From assembly GCA_036795455.1 (NCBI GenBank), contig DAIRET010000004.1, positions 1-50,313 of the forward strand: DNA of 50,313 nucleotides, read 5' to 3'. The notes below the pieces were generated by a model. That model was given only the letters and a program-made list of their open reading frames with translations, searched no databases and was not told where the DNA came from. This DNA comes from DAIRET01 sp036795455. Its GTDB lineage: Bacteria; Bacteroidota; Ignavibacteria; Ignavibacteriales; Ignavibacteriaceae. Every line of letters begins with the position of its first letter. The first letter of the stretch is position 1. The translations under genes were made by a program, and so were the position numbers. Below, in pieces: positions 33,285 through 42,507 of this stretch.

Positions 33285-35280
33285 AGAAATAGAAATCACT
33301 ATACGGCTTTTTAAAAAACTTTTTCTTGTAACGCTTGTTTCGTTTTTTATAACTGTTTTATTTAACCAGGCTGAACTGAAGGGACAATGGACAAATAACC
33401 TTTCTCAAAATACAATGCTCATCCGTGATACAAGGAATCCTATTAATATTATTTCTGCCGAGAATCCCGAGGGTGGTATTTTTATTGTCTGGGAAGATTC
33501 AAAAAACAAAACACCCGATGTACTGTTTCAGCATATTGATTTAAGCGGAAAAGTAAGTTTAAGAGCCGATGGTAAAAAGATAAGCTCAACGAACGGGAAA
33601 AAAGAAAAACCTGTATTATCGAACCCGGTTGATAATGCTGTTATTGTTGCATATAAGGATTTTTCATCGGCATCCAACGGTGAGCTTTTCCTTCAAAAAG
33701 TTTATAATTCCGGACATCTTGCGTGGGGAGACAATGGGTTAAAACTATCTAATTCCGACCATAATATTCTTAATTACTCTTTGTCTACCGATGGACAGGG
33801 AAATACATTTGTTTCTTTTATCGAAAAGAGTGCACATGCGCCGTCATTTTATAAAATAGTAATTCAAAAAGTTTCTCCTTTCGGTTATATGGATTTCCCG
33901 GAGGAAGGAATAATAATCGATTCTTCAGTTAATGCTAAAAATATTTCAACATTAATTGCCGATGGTATTGGCGGAGTATATATTTTCTGGACGGAATCCA
34001 GGGGGAATAAAAATATCATCCTTGCAAATCACATTGATAAAATGGGTCAAATTAGCTGGGGTGAGGAACCGGTAGAAATCTCGGGCAGGTCTAGCGTTAT
34101 TACGTTTAAGTCGATGAAAATTAATCACGGGTTAGTCTATCTTTGCTGGCAGACACATACAAACCCTAAGCAATTGTTTCATCAGATGGTTGATATTGAA
34201 GGACAATTACTCTGGGAGCAAAACGGGAGACAGGTTTCAAAAACCAAAGGGCATCAATCTAATCCGCAGCCGGTTTTATCAAGTGATTCATCGATTATTC
34301 TAAGCTGGACTAACGAATATGCAAAAGATAAAAATGTATACTTCCAGAAATTCAGGTTAAACGGTAGTCCCGTTTGGGAAGAAAACGGAAATTCTTTTCT
34401 AAAATTAAAAGGTGACCAGTTCGGGCAGGTTTCCGTAAGGGATAGCCGGGGTGGAATAATTGCAGCATGGTTTTATTCAAAAGACCTGAAGACAAAACCG
34501 GATATTTTTGCGTTAAGATTGAACAAGAACGGCGAACCTCTCTGGAGTAATGAAGGTTCTCCTTTGGCTGTTAATACGAATTCGGAAAAGAGTTATTTAT
34601 CCGTAGCATCTGATCAGAATGACGGACTGATTGCGGTTTTTAAAGATAAAAGGAAAGATGTAACGGGAATTTTCGGGCAGAGAATTTTCAGTAACAGTAC
34701 TTATGTTTCACATATTATAGATTTTACAGGGAACGTAGTAGAGGATTCGATTAAAATATCATGGAAGACTTTGAATGAAACAAACATCAAGGGTTACAGG
34801 CTCGAAAGACTTTCCGGCTATAATATAGCGGATACGTTATGGACCGAGGTTGTAGTTCTTGAAGCCAATCTTTTCTCAAATCATAACGAGTATGTTTATT
34901 TTGATTTCCCTGATGATGACGGTACGAATTATTACAGAGTAATTCAAGTTGATGACAGAGGCGGAATTCAGTACTCGGATATTCTTAAAGTGAACTATAT
35001 TAGAGGCGGAAGCGATAACATAGTAGTATATCAAAATGTACCGAATCCTTTTTCCGATTCAACACAAATTGTTTTCAATCTCCCTTTTCAGAGGGGTGTG
35101 AAACTTGAGTTTTATAATTCACGCGTTGAAAAAATTAGTGAAGCTGTTTTAACCGATACTAAAGCCGGGCGGAATCGTTATACGTTTCGTACTAATGGGT
35201 TGCCAGCAGGCGTTTATTTTTACCGGTTTATAGCCGGTGATTTCGTTGAAGTGAAAAAAATGGTAATTACGAATCGCTGA
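33271..35280 (+). CDS. Secreted protein with repeat domain and T9SS type A C-terminal sorting domain
   Basis: The 669-residue protein has an N-terminal hydrophobic signal (about residues 15-35). Next come at least five imperfect repeats ending in W-x(3)-G-x motifs (WGDNGLKLSN, WGEEPVEISG, LWEQNGRQVS, VWEENGNSFL, LWSNEGSPLA), probably a beta-propeller. A fibronectin-like segment (ISWKTLNETNIKGYRLERL) follows, and the last ~80 residues form a T9SS type A sorting domain (VYQNVPNPFSDSTQIVFNL ... GVYFYRFIAGD). Such proteins cross the outer membrane by the type IX system and are released or surface-anchored. No T9SS machinery is in the window. It starts at GTG 33271, overlapping smc by 14 bases. 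Function unknown. Confidence 0.85.
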   Translation: MSLHKEIEITIRLFKKLFLVTLVSFFITVLFNQAELKGQWTNNLSQNTMLIRDTRNPINIISAENPEGGIFIVWEDSKNKTPDVLFQHIDLSGKVSLRADGKKISSTNGKKEKPVLSNPVDNAVIVAYKDFSSASNGELFLQKVYNSGHLAWGDNGLKLSNSDHNILNYSLSTDGQGNTFVSFIEKSAHAPSFYKIVIQKVSPFGYMDFPEEGIIIDSSVNAKNISTLIADGIGGVYIFWTESRGNKNIILANHIDKMGQISWGEEPVEISGRSSVITFKSMKINHGLVYLCWQTHTNPKQLFHQMVDIEGQLLWEQNGRQVSKTKGHQSNPQPVLSSDSSIILSWTNEYAKDKNVYFQKFRLNGSPVWEENGNSFLKLKGDQFGQVSVRDSRGGIIAAWFYSKDLKTKPDIFALRLNKNGEPLWSNEGSPLAVNTNSEKSYLSVASDQNDGLIAVFKDKRKDVTGIFGQRIFSNSTYVSHIIDFTGNVVEDSIKISWKTLNETNIKGYRLERLSGYNIADTLWTEVVVLEANLFSNHNEYVYFDFPDDDGTNYYRVIQVDDRGGIQYSDILKVNYIRGGSDNIVVYQNVPNPFSDSTQIVFNLPFQRGVKLEFYNSRVEKISEAVLTDTKAGRNRYTFRTNGLPAGVYFYRFIAGDFVEVKKMVITNR

Positions 35281-35281
35281 T

Positions 35282-36016
35282 ATGTTCGAGCATTTTTCAC
35301 AAAGGAAATTCAAACTGTTCGTTGACTTCGACGGGACTATAACCAAAGTGGACGTAGGTGAAAGTATTTTTCTGAAATTCGGGGATATGGATAAAGTTTC
35401 CGGTATCATAAAACGGATAGACAGCGGTGAACTACCCGGGTTTTTAGGATGGAAAGAGTTGTTTGATACTCTATCTGTAATTGATGAAAACGAATTGAAC
35501 AGGCTAATAGATTCGATACAGATTGATCAATCATTCAACAACCTGATAGATTTCTCGAAGAAGTATGATATCGATCTTTTTATTTTAAGTGATGGATTCG
35601 ACTACTACATCAACAAAATATTGAATCGTGAAAACATGAACGGTTTGAAATACTATTCAAATAACTTGTCGTTTTCGGAAGAAGGATTGCTTGTGCCGTA
35701 TTTCCCGTTCAGGGATGAAGAATGTAAAGATTGTGCTAACTGCAAAAGGAATCATATAATCGAAAACAGCGGAGATGATGAGTTTACAATATATGTCGGG
35801 AACGGAAGCTCGGATGTATGTCCGGCACAGTACTGCGATTTTATTTTCGCAAAAGATACTCTGCTGAAATACTGCGAAAAAGAGAGAGTTTCGTTTTCGC
35901 CTTATAAAACGTTTGATGACGTTATAGTGAAATTGGAAGCAATAGTAACAAAAAAGAGATTAAAAAAAAGACATCAAGCAGAACTGAAAAGAAGAACAGT
36001 TTATATGCAGGGGTAG
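35282..36016 (+). CDS. HAD-IB family phosphatase (MtnX-like)
   Basis: The 244-residue HAD hydrolase begins with the nucleophile motif FVDFDGTIT (Asp15 and Asp17). It has a helical cap region (about 30-100), the motif II strand LFILSDGFDYYI, and motif III/IV residues in YVGNGSSDVCPAQYCD. The DEECKDCANCKRNHII segment is Cys-rich and resembles the MtnX branch, whose known enzyme acts in methionine salvage; no other salvage genes are present. A phosphoserine phosphatase-like role is equally possible. It starts one base after the T9SS gene, probably in the same transcript, and leads into the lipid A block. Confidence 0.82.
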   Translation: MFEHFSQRKFKLFVDFDGTITKVDVGESIFLKFGDMDKVSGIIKRIDSGELPGFLGWKELFDTLSVIDENELNRLIDSIQIDQSFNNLIDFSKKYDIDLFILSDGFDYYINKILNRENMNGLKYYSNNLSFSEEGLLVPYFPFRDEECKDCANCKRNHIIENSGDDEFTIYVGNGSSDVCPAQYCDFIFAKDTLLKYCEKERVSFSPYKTFDDVIVKLEAIVTKKRLKKRHQAELKRRTVYMQG

Positions 36017-36036
36017 AATTAATTACAATTTTTAAA

Positions 36037-36040
36037 AAGG
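36037..36040 (+). promoter_or_regulatory. Ribosome binding site for the GTG start at 36047
   Basis: AAGG is six bases before GTG 36047 and supports it over any other start. Confidence 0.6.
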
Positions 36041-36046
36041 CATTTA

Positions 36047-36646
36047 GTGAAAAACAGAACTGAAATAACGAATTTTTTATTCAAGTACAGAAGCTACACA
36101 CCGCTCCCGTTTGTAGCTGTTATGCTTTTATATCACCAGGCAAATGTATGGAGCTTGATAGCAGGATTCATCGTTCTAATCTGCGGCGAAGCGATAAGGC
36201 TTTGGGGAGTATCATGGGCTGGAAGTGAAACCCGTACGACGGGAAGAGTGGGAGGAACATTTTTAATAATAAGCGGACCATTCGCCTATGTTAGAAATCC
36301 TCTTTATGTAGGGAATATACTGATTTACACAGGTGCAGGAATAATGTCGTTTGCTGCGTTTCCGTATTTACAAATTGTCGGTTTGCTCTTTTTCTCGTTC
36401 CAGTATTACTTGATTGTACTTGAAGAAGAAAGATACCTTCAACAGACTTTCGGCGAACAGTTTAAGAATTATGTTAAAAATGTACCGAGATTTATTCCGA
36501 GACTTACTCCCTATAAAGATGCAGCAGTAGTTCAACCGCCGATGGATTTGAAAGACGGTTTAAAGTCGGAGAGACGTACATTCCAGGCAATATCCATCGT
36601 TATTTTAACGATTGTTCTTATCTGGTTTTTAAGGAGACTATCATAA
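36047..36646 (+). CDS. Isoprenylcysteine carboxyl methyltransferase / phospholipid methyltransferase family protein
   Basis: The 199-residue membrane protein has about four to five hydrophobic helices. It shows the family core RNPLYVGNILIYTGAG and, after the next helix, EEERYLQQTFGEQFKNY followed by VPRFIPR. ICMT/PEMT enzymes methylate lipid-linked carboxyl or amino groups with SAM at the membrane. The bacterial substrate is not known here. It begins at GTG 36047 with an AAGG site. Its stop overlaps the proposed ATA start of lpxB, placing it in the lipid A operon, so methylation of an envelope lipid is a reasonable guess. Confidence 0.85.
   Translation: MKNRTEITNFLFKYRSYTPLPFVAVMLLYHQANVWSLIAGFIVLICGEAIRLWGVSWAGSETRTTGRVGGTFLIISGPFAYVRNPLYVGNILIYTGAGIMSFAAFPYLQIVGLLFFSFQYYLIVLEEERYLQQTFGEQFKNYVKNVPRFIPRLTPYKDAAVVQPPMDLKDGLKSERRTFQAISIVILTIVLIWFLRRLS
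36631..36645 (+). promoter_or_regulatory. Strong ribosome site and rare ATA start of lpxB
   Basis: AAGGAG at 36631-36636, a perfect Shine-Dalgarno, is followed six bases later by ATA at 36643-36645 in the lpxB frame. The ATA overlaps the TAA of the upstream gene as ATAA, mirroring the ATGA junctions used elsewhere. No ATG, GTG or TTG exists in frame between here and the conserved lpxB N-terminus. Confidence 0.65.
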
Positions 36647-37812
36647 CAACGGATTCTGGAAATAGTGCCGGCACTGCAAGCAGTAATAAAAATGTTTTAA
36701 TTATTGCAGGTGAAGCTTCGGGTGATTTACACGGGGCATCATTGATCAAAGCTATGAAGGAGAAAGATTCCGAAGTTAGTTTTTACGGGATAGGCGGAGA
36801 CAAAATGAAATCCGCGGGGATGCACCTTTCATTCCATACGAATCAAATGGCGTTTCTCGGATTTGTCGAGGTAATTAAGCATTTGCCGTTCATTAGAAAA
36901 GTACAGCGGGAATTGCTGCAGGTGGTTGAGCGGTTAAAAATCAAAACAGCAGTTCTTATTGATTACCCGGGGTTTAATTTAAACTTTGCTGCTAAGTTGA
37001 AGAAACTCGGTGTAAAAATTATTTATTATATCTCCCCCCAAATATGGGCTTGGGGTGAAGGTAGAATTAAAAAGATCAAAAAACTTGTTGATAAAATGCT
37101 TGTTATTCTTCCATTTGAAGAAGAGTTTTATAAAAAGAACGGAATTGAAGCGGAGTTTGTCGGTCATCCTTTAATTGAGCAGATAGAAGAATACAAATTC
37201 CCTGGAAAGGATGAGTTCTTTGAAAAGTATCATCTGGAAAAGAGAAAAAAAATTTTATTGATATTGCCCGGCAGCCGTTTACAGGAGGTTGAAAAAATAT
37301 TTCCTGAAGTGATTAAAGCTGCCGAAGTTATTTGTAACGAATTCGACATGCAAATAGTAGTTGGAGCAGCTCCCGGAATTAACGCTGATTTATTTTACGA
37401 ACTATCGGCATCAAAGAACTTTAAAGTAATTAAAGATGAAACTTACGAGTTAATGAAGTTTGCCGAACTCGGTATTGTAAAATCGGGAACGTCTACGCTG
37501 GAAGCCGCCTTGATGGGATTGCCGTTTATAATTGTTTATAAAACAAGTTTCCTGACTTACTTAATCGGTAGGAACCTGATCAGCCTAAAAAATATCGGGT
37601 TAGTAAATATCGTAGCAGGTGAAACGGTTGTTCCGGAATTAATTCAGGATGAAGTCAACCCGCGAAAAATTGTCGAGATGGGTAGAGATTATTTGCTAAA
37701 CCAAGAAAAAATTAAATCGGTTAAACAGAAACTTGAAGTAATAAAAGGGAAGCTCGGAAGTAAAAAAGCATCAATGAATGCAGCATCAATTATTTATTCT
37801 TTTGTAAAATGA
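36643..37812 (+). CDS. lpxB: Lipid-A-disaccharide synthase (unusual start codon)
   Basis: LpxB joins UDP-2,3-diacylglucosamine and lipid X to form the lipid A disaccharide (GT19 fold, peripheral inner-membrane enzyme). The conserved N-terminus NVLIIAGEASGDLHGASLI is encoded in frame from 36691, upstream of the first TTG (36742), so a start at 36742 would remove the donor half of the signature. I start at ATA 36643 behind AAGGAG, giving 389 residues, close to the usual 380. Internal family motifs include YYISPQIWAWGEGRIKKIK, FVGHPLIEQ, ILPGSRLQEV and KSGTSTLEAALMGLPFIIVY. The downstream DUF374 gene overlaps by ATGA. A sequencing error changing ATG to ATA cannot be excluded. Confidence 0.88.
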   Translation: MTTDSGNSAGTASSNKNVLIIAGEASGDLHGASLIKAMKEKDSEVSFYGIGGDKMKSAGMHLSFHTNQMAFLGFVEVIKHLPFIRKVQRELLQVVERLKIKTAVLIDYPGFNLNFAAKLKKLGVKIIYYISPQIWAWGEGRIKKIKKLVDKMLVILPFEEEFYKKNGIEAEFVGHPLIEQIEEYKFPGKDEFFEKYHLEKRKKILLILPGSRLQEVEKIFPEVIKAAEVICNEFDMQIVVGAAPGINADLFYELSASKNFKVIKDETYELMKFAELGIVKSGTSTLEAALMGLPFIIVYKTSFLTYLIGRNLISLKNIGLVNIVAGETVVPELIQDEVNPRKIVEMGRDYLLNQEKIKSVKQKLEVIKGKLGSKKASMNAASIIYSFVK

Positions 37813-38471
37813 AACTACGGAAGTATCAAAAAGAGTTTTTACGGTTTATCGGGAATTTGATTCTCTATTCAGCAATTAATCTACTTGCAAAAACTCTTAG
37901 ATTAACTTTAGTGAATAATGCCCCGATAAAAGAATCGATTGCGAAAGGAGAACACTTTGTTCTTGCATTCTGGCACGGAACCATGTTCTTCCCATGGTAT
38001 TACCACAGGAACCAGGAAATGTTGGGATTAACAAGTCAAAGTAAAGATGGAGATGTTTTAGCCCGGCTGCTGAAAAAATGGAATTATAAAGTTATGCGCG
38101 GTTCAAGTTCTAAAGGGGGAGACGTGGCTCTCGGCATCATGGTTGACTTTGCAAGGTTTGAAGGAGCGGTTGCTGTTACACCGGACGGACCACGCGGACC
38201 AAGGCATAAAATGAAAGCCGGTGCCGTTATTACAGCAAAGAAAGGATTTGTCCCTTTATACTTGCTCGGTGTTGGATACAGCAAAAAAATTACATTAAAG
38301 AATTGGGACAAATTTGAAATACCAAAACCTTTTTCAGAAGTGAAAATGGTTTATTCAAATAGAATTAAGATAGATAAAGATTTATCATTCGATGAAACAT
38401 CTGCAAAAATTCTTGAATGCGAGGAACTGCTTAACAAGTTGCAAGAAGAAGCGGGTAGGTTTAAAAATTGA
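37809..38471 (+). CDS. Lysophospholipid acyltransferase family protein (DUF374)
   Basis: The 220-residue protein is basic with one N-terminal hydrophobic segment (about 10-30). It carries FWHGTMFFPWYY, QSKDGDVLARLLKKW, RGSSSKGG and AVTPDGPRGPRHKMK, the pattern of DUF374 proteins related to lysophospholipid and LpxL-type acyltransferases. The FWHG motif matches the HxxxxD-like catalytic site region. Position between lpxB and lpxK makes it the likely late acyltransferase adding a chain to lipid A or its precursor, in place of a classical LpxL. The start ATG overlaps the lpxB TGA by four bases. The acyl donor is unknown. Confidence 0.85.
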   Translation: MKLRKYQKEFLRFIGNLILYSAINLLAKTLRLTLVNNAPIKESIAKGEHFVLAFWHGTMFFPWYYHRNQEMLGLTSQSKDGDVLARLLKKWNYKVMRGSSSKGGDVALGIMVDFARFEGAVAVTPDGPRGPRHKMKAGAVITAKKGFVPLYLLGVGYSKKITLKNWDKFEIPKPFSEVKMVYSNRIKIDKDLSFDETSAKILECEELLNKLQEEAGRFKN

Positions 38472-39520
38472 AATCGCTTGACTTCTTAAGATTCTTAATG
38501 TTTCCGCTAACCCCTTTTTACGGGTTCATTATAAGACTGAGAAATTATTTATTCGATAAGAATATTTTCAAATCAGGGAAGGTAAATGTGCCGGTAATTT
38601 CAATTGGAAATTTAACAATCGGCGGGTCGGGTAAAACACCTACAACAATTTATTTAACAAATTTGTTGAAGAATAACGGGTTCAAGCCGGGTGTTTTAAG
38701 CCGGGGTTACGGACGTAAATCAAAGGGCTATTTACTTGTTGCCAACAACAGGAATTCGCTAAATGATGTTGAGGAATGCGGTGATGAAATTTTGCAGACT
38801 ATTGCTGAGTGTAAAGTCCCGGCAGCAGTATCTGAAAATAGGGTGCGGGGTGCAAATAAATTTTTAAGCGAAACAAAAATTGATTCGATTATTCTTGATG
38901 ATGCTTTTCAACATCGGTGGATTCATCGTGATCTGGATATTCTTCTTTTTGAACAGCGGCTTTTAATTGCCAAAAATAAATTAAGAAGAATGCTGCTTCC
39001 GACGGGAAACATGCGCGAGCATTTTGATTCGACCAAAAGAGCCGACGTAATAATTCTTAATAGGAAATTCTCTTCAAAGGAAGAATTACCGGCTGAGTTT
39101 GAACAACTATTTGCTGACAAAAAGGTTTTTACAGCTTATTACGAATCTGTCGGTTTTGTAGATGTCAAAACTCATTCATTCTATAAACCGGAAGAATTTG
39201 TAGGGCAAAAAAGTCTTGTAATCAGCGGCATTGCGAACCCTGTCTCGTTTTTGAATGCTTTGAAAAAAATGAATGTGGAAACTGCAAACCACCTGATTTT
39301 CAGGGATCATAAGTTTTATACTAAAGATGATATTCAAAAAATACGGAAGAGCTTTTACGACTTGAATACTCATTCAGTTATAACTACGCAGAAAGATGCG
39401 GTTAGACTTTACCCGTTTTCAAAAGAGTTTGACGATGTTGATATATACTATTTGAAAATAGAATTGAAATTCGACAGGCAGAAGGAATTCGACGAATTCG
39501 TTCTAAAATGTATTAAGTAA
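38468..39520 (+). CDS. lpxK: Tetraacyldisaccharide 4'-kinase
   Basis: LpxK phosphorylates the 4' position of the lipid A disaccharide at the inner membrane. The 350-residue protein has the Walker A motif GNLTIGGSGKTPTT (about residues 47-60), LSRGYGRKSKGY, ILDDAFQHRWIHRDLDILLF and LLPTGNMREH, all typical of LpxK. The start is TTG 38468, overlapping the TGA of the DUF374 gene as TTGA, and MKSLDFLRFLMFPLTPFY resembles the family N-terminus. It ends the lipid A run and is followed by about 70 bases before ppdK. Confidence 0.95.
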   Translation: MKSLDFLRFLMFPLTPFYGFIIRLRNYLFDKNIFKSGKVNVPVISIGNLTIGGSGKTPTTIYLTNLLKNNGFKPGVLSRGYGRKSKGYLLVANNRNSLNDVEECGDEILQTIAECKVPAAVSENRVRGANKFLSETKIDSIILDDAFQHRWIHRDLDILLFEQRLLIAKNKLRRMLLPTGNMREHFDSTKRADVIILNRKFSSKEELPAEFEQLFADKKVFTAYYESVGFVDVKTHSFYKPEEFVGQKSLVISGIANPVSFLNALKKMNVETANHLIFRDHKFYTKDDIQKIRKSFYDLNTHSVITTQKDAVRLYPFSKEFDDVDIYYLKIELKFDRQKEFDEFVLKCIK

Positions 39521-39591
39521 TTAATTACGAATTTATTTATAAAAGACAATAACAATAAACAAAACAACATAAATTAACGGAGGTTATAATT

Positions 39592-42342
39592 ATGGCAGCA
39601 ACAAAGAAATATGTTTATTATTTCGGAGGTAAAAAGGCTGAAGGAAAAGCCGAAATGAAAGAACTACTTGGAGGTAAAGGTGCCAACCTTGCCGAAATGG
39701 TTAATATCGGCTTGCCAGTTCCTGCCGGTTTTACTATCACTACTGAAGTTTGCACAGCTTACTATGCAAATAAAAAGAAATATCCTAAGGAATTAAAAGA
39801 GCAGGTATTAAAAGCTCTCGCAAAAGTTGAAAAAGATATGGGAGCAAAATTCGGCGATAAAAATAATCCTTTACTCCTCTCCATTCGTTCCGGTGCAAGA
39901 AGTTCTATGCCCGGTATGATGGAAACAGTTCTAAACGTCGGACTAAACAATTCTACAAGAGAAGGTTTGATTAAGAAAACAGGTAACGCAAGATTTGTAT
40001 ACGATTCTCAACGCCGTCTTATTCAAATGTACTCCGACGTAGTTATGGAAAAAGCAGCAGGAATAGAACCGGCTGAAGGTAAAGGAGTTCGCGCACAACT
40101 TGAAAATGAGCTTCATAAAATGAAGGAAGCCAGAGGTTGCAAAAGTGATACGGACCTTTCTGAAGAGGACTTGAAAGAGTTAGTTGAAATCTACAAAGCA
40201 AAAGTTAAAAAAGTGCTCGGTAAACCTTTCCCTGAAAACGCAATGGAACAATTGTGGGGAGCAATTGGTGCAGTATTCCAGAGCTGGATGGGTAAGAGAG
40301 CAATTTCTTACAGAAGAATCGAAGGAATTCCGGATGAATGGGGAACGGCAGTAAACGTTCAATCAATGGTATTCGGAAACATGGGTGATAACTCCGCTAC
40401 AGGTGTTGCATTTACACGTAACCCGGCTACCGGGGAAAACTATTTTTACGGCGAATGGCTTATTAATGCTCAAGGTGAAGACGTTGTTGCAGGAATTAGA
40501 ACTCCGAACCCGATTAACGAAGTTGGGAAATCGGAACATACGGAGCATTTGGTTTCACTTGAAAAAGCAATGCCTTCAACTTACAAAGAACTTCACAAAA
40601 TTGAACGCGCTTTAGAAAAACATTATAAAGACATGCTTGACATAGAGTTTACAATTCAAGAAGGTAAACTCTATATGCTTCAGTGCCGTGTCGGAAAGAG
40701 AAACGGAACCGCAGCAGTTAAAATGGCTCTTGATATGCTGAACGAAAAATTAATTGATGAGAAGACTGCTATTATGCGGGTTCAACCCTCTCAGTTGGAA
40801 GAGTTGTTATTCCCTCTGCTTGACCCGAAAGATGAAGCAAAAGCTCATGTGCTTTGTAAAGGCTTACCTGCAGGACCCGGTGGAGCAAAAGGACAAATAG
40901 TTCTTACTGCTGCCGATGCAGTTGAAAAAATAAAGAAAGACCCCAATGCTAAATTGATTTTAGTTAGAGAAGAAACTAACCCGGAGGATATCGAGGGAAT
41001 GCGTGCTGCTCAAGCTATTCTTACTGCACGCGGCGGTATGACTTCTCATGCAGCACTTGTTGCACGCGGTTGGGGAAAATGTTGTATCGTTGGCGCAGCC
41101 GATATTAAAATCGATTGGAATACAAGGACAATCAACATCAAAGGTGAAAAACTAAAAGAAGGTGATTGGATTTCTTTAAACGGTACAAAAGGACTTGTTT
41201 ATAAAGGTGATCTTCAAACAGTTAGCGCTGCAGAAAATAAAGACCTTGTTAAGTTCTTAACTTTGGTAGACAAATATAGAAAGCTAAAAGTTAGAACTAA
41301 TGCGGATACACCTGAAGACGCTTTAAAAGCCCGCCAGTTTGGCGCCGAAGGTATAGGACTTTTCAGAACTGAACATATGTTCTACGGTAAAGGGAGCGAA
41401 GAGCCTTTATTCCATTTAAGAAAAATGATTATCTCTTCTACCGAAACCGAAAGACGTGCTGCTTTGAACGATCTATTCAAATACGTTAAGAAGGATGTTA
41501 AAGGAACACTTGCAGCAATGAGCGGATTCCCGGTTACATTCAGAACAATAGATCCGCCGCTTCATGAATTCGTTCCTGAAAACCGCGATGAGAGAGTAAG
41601 ACTTGCAAAAGCTTTGAACATCACTATGGAACAGTTTGAAGAAAGAGCCGGTAAATTGCACGAAGTAAACCCGATGATGGGACACAGAGGCGTTCGTCTC
41701 GGTGTTACCTATCCGGAAATAACCGAAATGCAGATTAGAGCAATCTTTGAAGCAACAGCCGAATTATTAAAAGAAGGAAAGAAAGCTTTCCCTGAAATAA
41801 TGATCCCGGTTACATGTATCGAAACTGAATTGGCACATCAATACGAAATCTTTAATAAAGTTTATCCCGAAGTATGCCAGAAGTACGGAATGAAAAAAAT
41901 TCCTCATTTAATCGGAACAATGATCGAAATTCCGAGAGCCGCTTTAGCAGCAGATAAGATTGCTAAATATGCTCAGTTCTTCTCATTCGGAACAAACGAC
42001 CTTACACAGATGACATTCGGATTCAGCCGCGACGATATAGGCGGATTCCTTGGTGATTATCTTGAAAAGAAGATTTTACCGGTTGACCCGTTCCAGCAAA
42101 TCGATCAGCCTACAGTTGGTGAATTGATGAAAATCGCTTGCGAAAGAGGACGCTCTGTACGCCCGGATATCAAACTCGGTATTTGCGGTGAACATGGTGG
42201 CGAACCAACTTCTGTTGAATTCTGCCACAGAATAGGTTTAAGCTATGTAAGCTGTTCACCTTTCAGAGTGCCGATAGCAAGATTAGCAGCCGCCAGGGCA
42301 GCGATAAAAGATATCAAAGCTCCGGCTAAAAAGAAAAAATAA
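39592..42342 (+). CDS. ppdK: Pyruvate, phosphate dikinase
   Basis: PPDK reversibly converts pyruvate, ATP and phosphate to phosphoenolpyruvate, AMP and PPi, useful for gluconeogenesis or PPi-linked glycolysis. The 916-residue protein has the ATP-grasp domain (LLGGKGANLAEM, then IRSGARSSMPGMMETVLNVG), the central phospho-His domain (GGMTSHAALVARGWGKCCI) and the PEP-binding barrel (FRTEHMFYG, GTNDLTQMTFGFSRDD, and GICGEHGGEPTSVEF with the catalytic Cys). Length is normal. A strong GGAGG site lies 8 bases upstream of the ATG, suggesting high expression, and a terminator follows. It appears to be a single-gene unit. Confidence 0.98.
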   Translation: MAATKKYVYYFGGKKAEGKAEMKELLGGKGANLAEMVNIGLPVPAGFTITTEVCTAYYANKKKYPKELKEQVLKALAKVEKDMGAKFGDKNNPLLLSIRSGARSSMPGMMETVLNVGLNNSTREGLIKKTGNARFVYDSQRRLIQMYSDVVMEKAAGIEPAEGKGVRAQLENELHKMKEARGCKSDTDLSEEDLKELVEIYKAKVKKVLGKPFPENAMEQLWGAIGAVFQSWMGKRAISYRRIEGIPDEWGTAVNVQSMVFGNMGDNSATGVAFTRNPATGENYFYGEWLINAQGEDVVAGIRTPNPINEVGKSEHTEHLVSLEKAMPSTYKELHKIERALEKHYKDMLDIEFTIQEGKLYMLQCRVGKRNGTAAVKMALDMLNEKLIDEKTAIMRVQPSQLEELLFPLLDPKDEAKAHVLCKGLPAGPGGAKGQIVLTAADAVEKIKKDPNAKLILVREETNPEDIEGMRAAQAILTARGGMTSHAALVARGWGKCCIVGAADIKIDWNTRTINIKGEKLKEGDWISLNGTKGLVYKGDLQTVSAAENKDLVKFLTLVDKYRKLKVRTNADTPEDALKARQFGAEGIGLFRTEHMFYGKGSEEPLFHLRKMIISSTETERRAALNDLFKYVKKDVKGTLAAMSGFPVTFRTIDPPLHEFVPENRDERVRLAKALNITMEQFEERAGKLHEVNPMMGHRGVRLGVTYPEITEMQIRAIFEATAELLKEGKKAFPEIMIPVTCIETELAHQYEIFNKVYPEVCQKYGMKKIPHLIGTMIEIPRAALAADKIAKYAQFFSFGTNDLTQMTFGFSRDDIGGFLGDYLEKKILPVDPFQQIDQPTVGELMKIACERGRSVRPDIKLGICGEHGGEPTSVEFCHRIGLSYVSCSPFRVPIARLAAARAAIKDIKAPAKKKK

Positions 42343-42402
42343 TTTGCGGAACAGTGTTTTGGTCAAACAGGTAATTGACTAAACTGTTCCCGGTAGCACT
42401 TA

Positions 42403-42450
42403 TTATGCGGTACGGGTTATATAATCCGTACCGTATAAATTTGTTTTAGT
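42403..42450 (+). terminator. Rho-independent terminator of ppdK
   Basis: TTATGCGGTACGG (42403-42415) pairs with CCGTACCGTATAA (42426-42438) over 13 bp with one G-U pair and a 10-base loop, followed by ATTTGTTTTAG. It lies about 60 bases past ppdK and should also isolate queA. Confidence 0.75.
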
Positions 42451-42507
42451 AATACCGGTAATGCATCCGGTAAATCAGAAGAAAACACTATTAAAGAAGG
42501 TAAAGAA

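Noticed and set aside
36742..37812. lpxB starting at TTG 36742
   Set aside because: This would remove the conserved GEASGDLHGA segment encoded in frame just upstream and shorten the protein to 356 residues.
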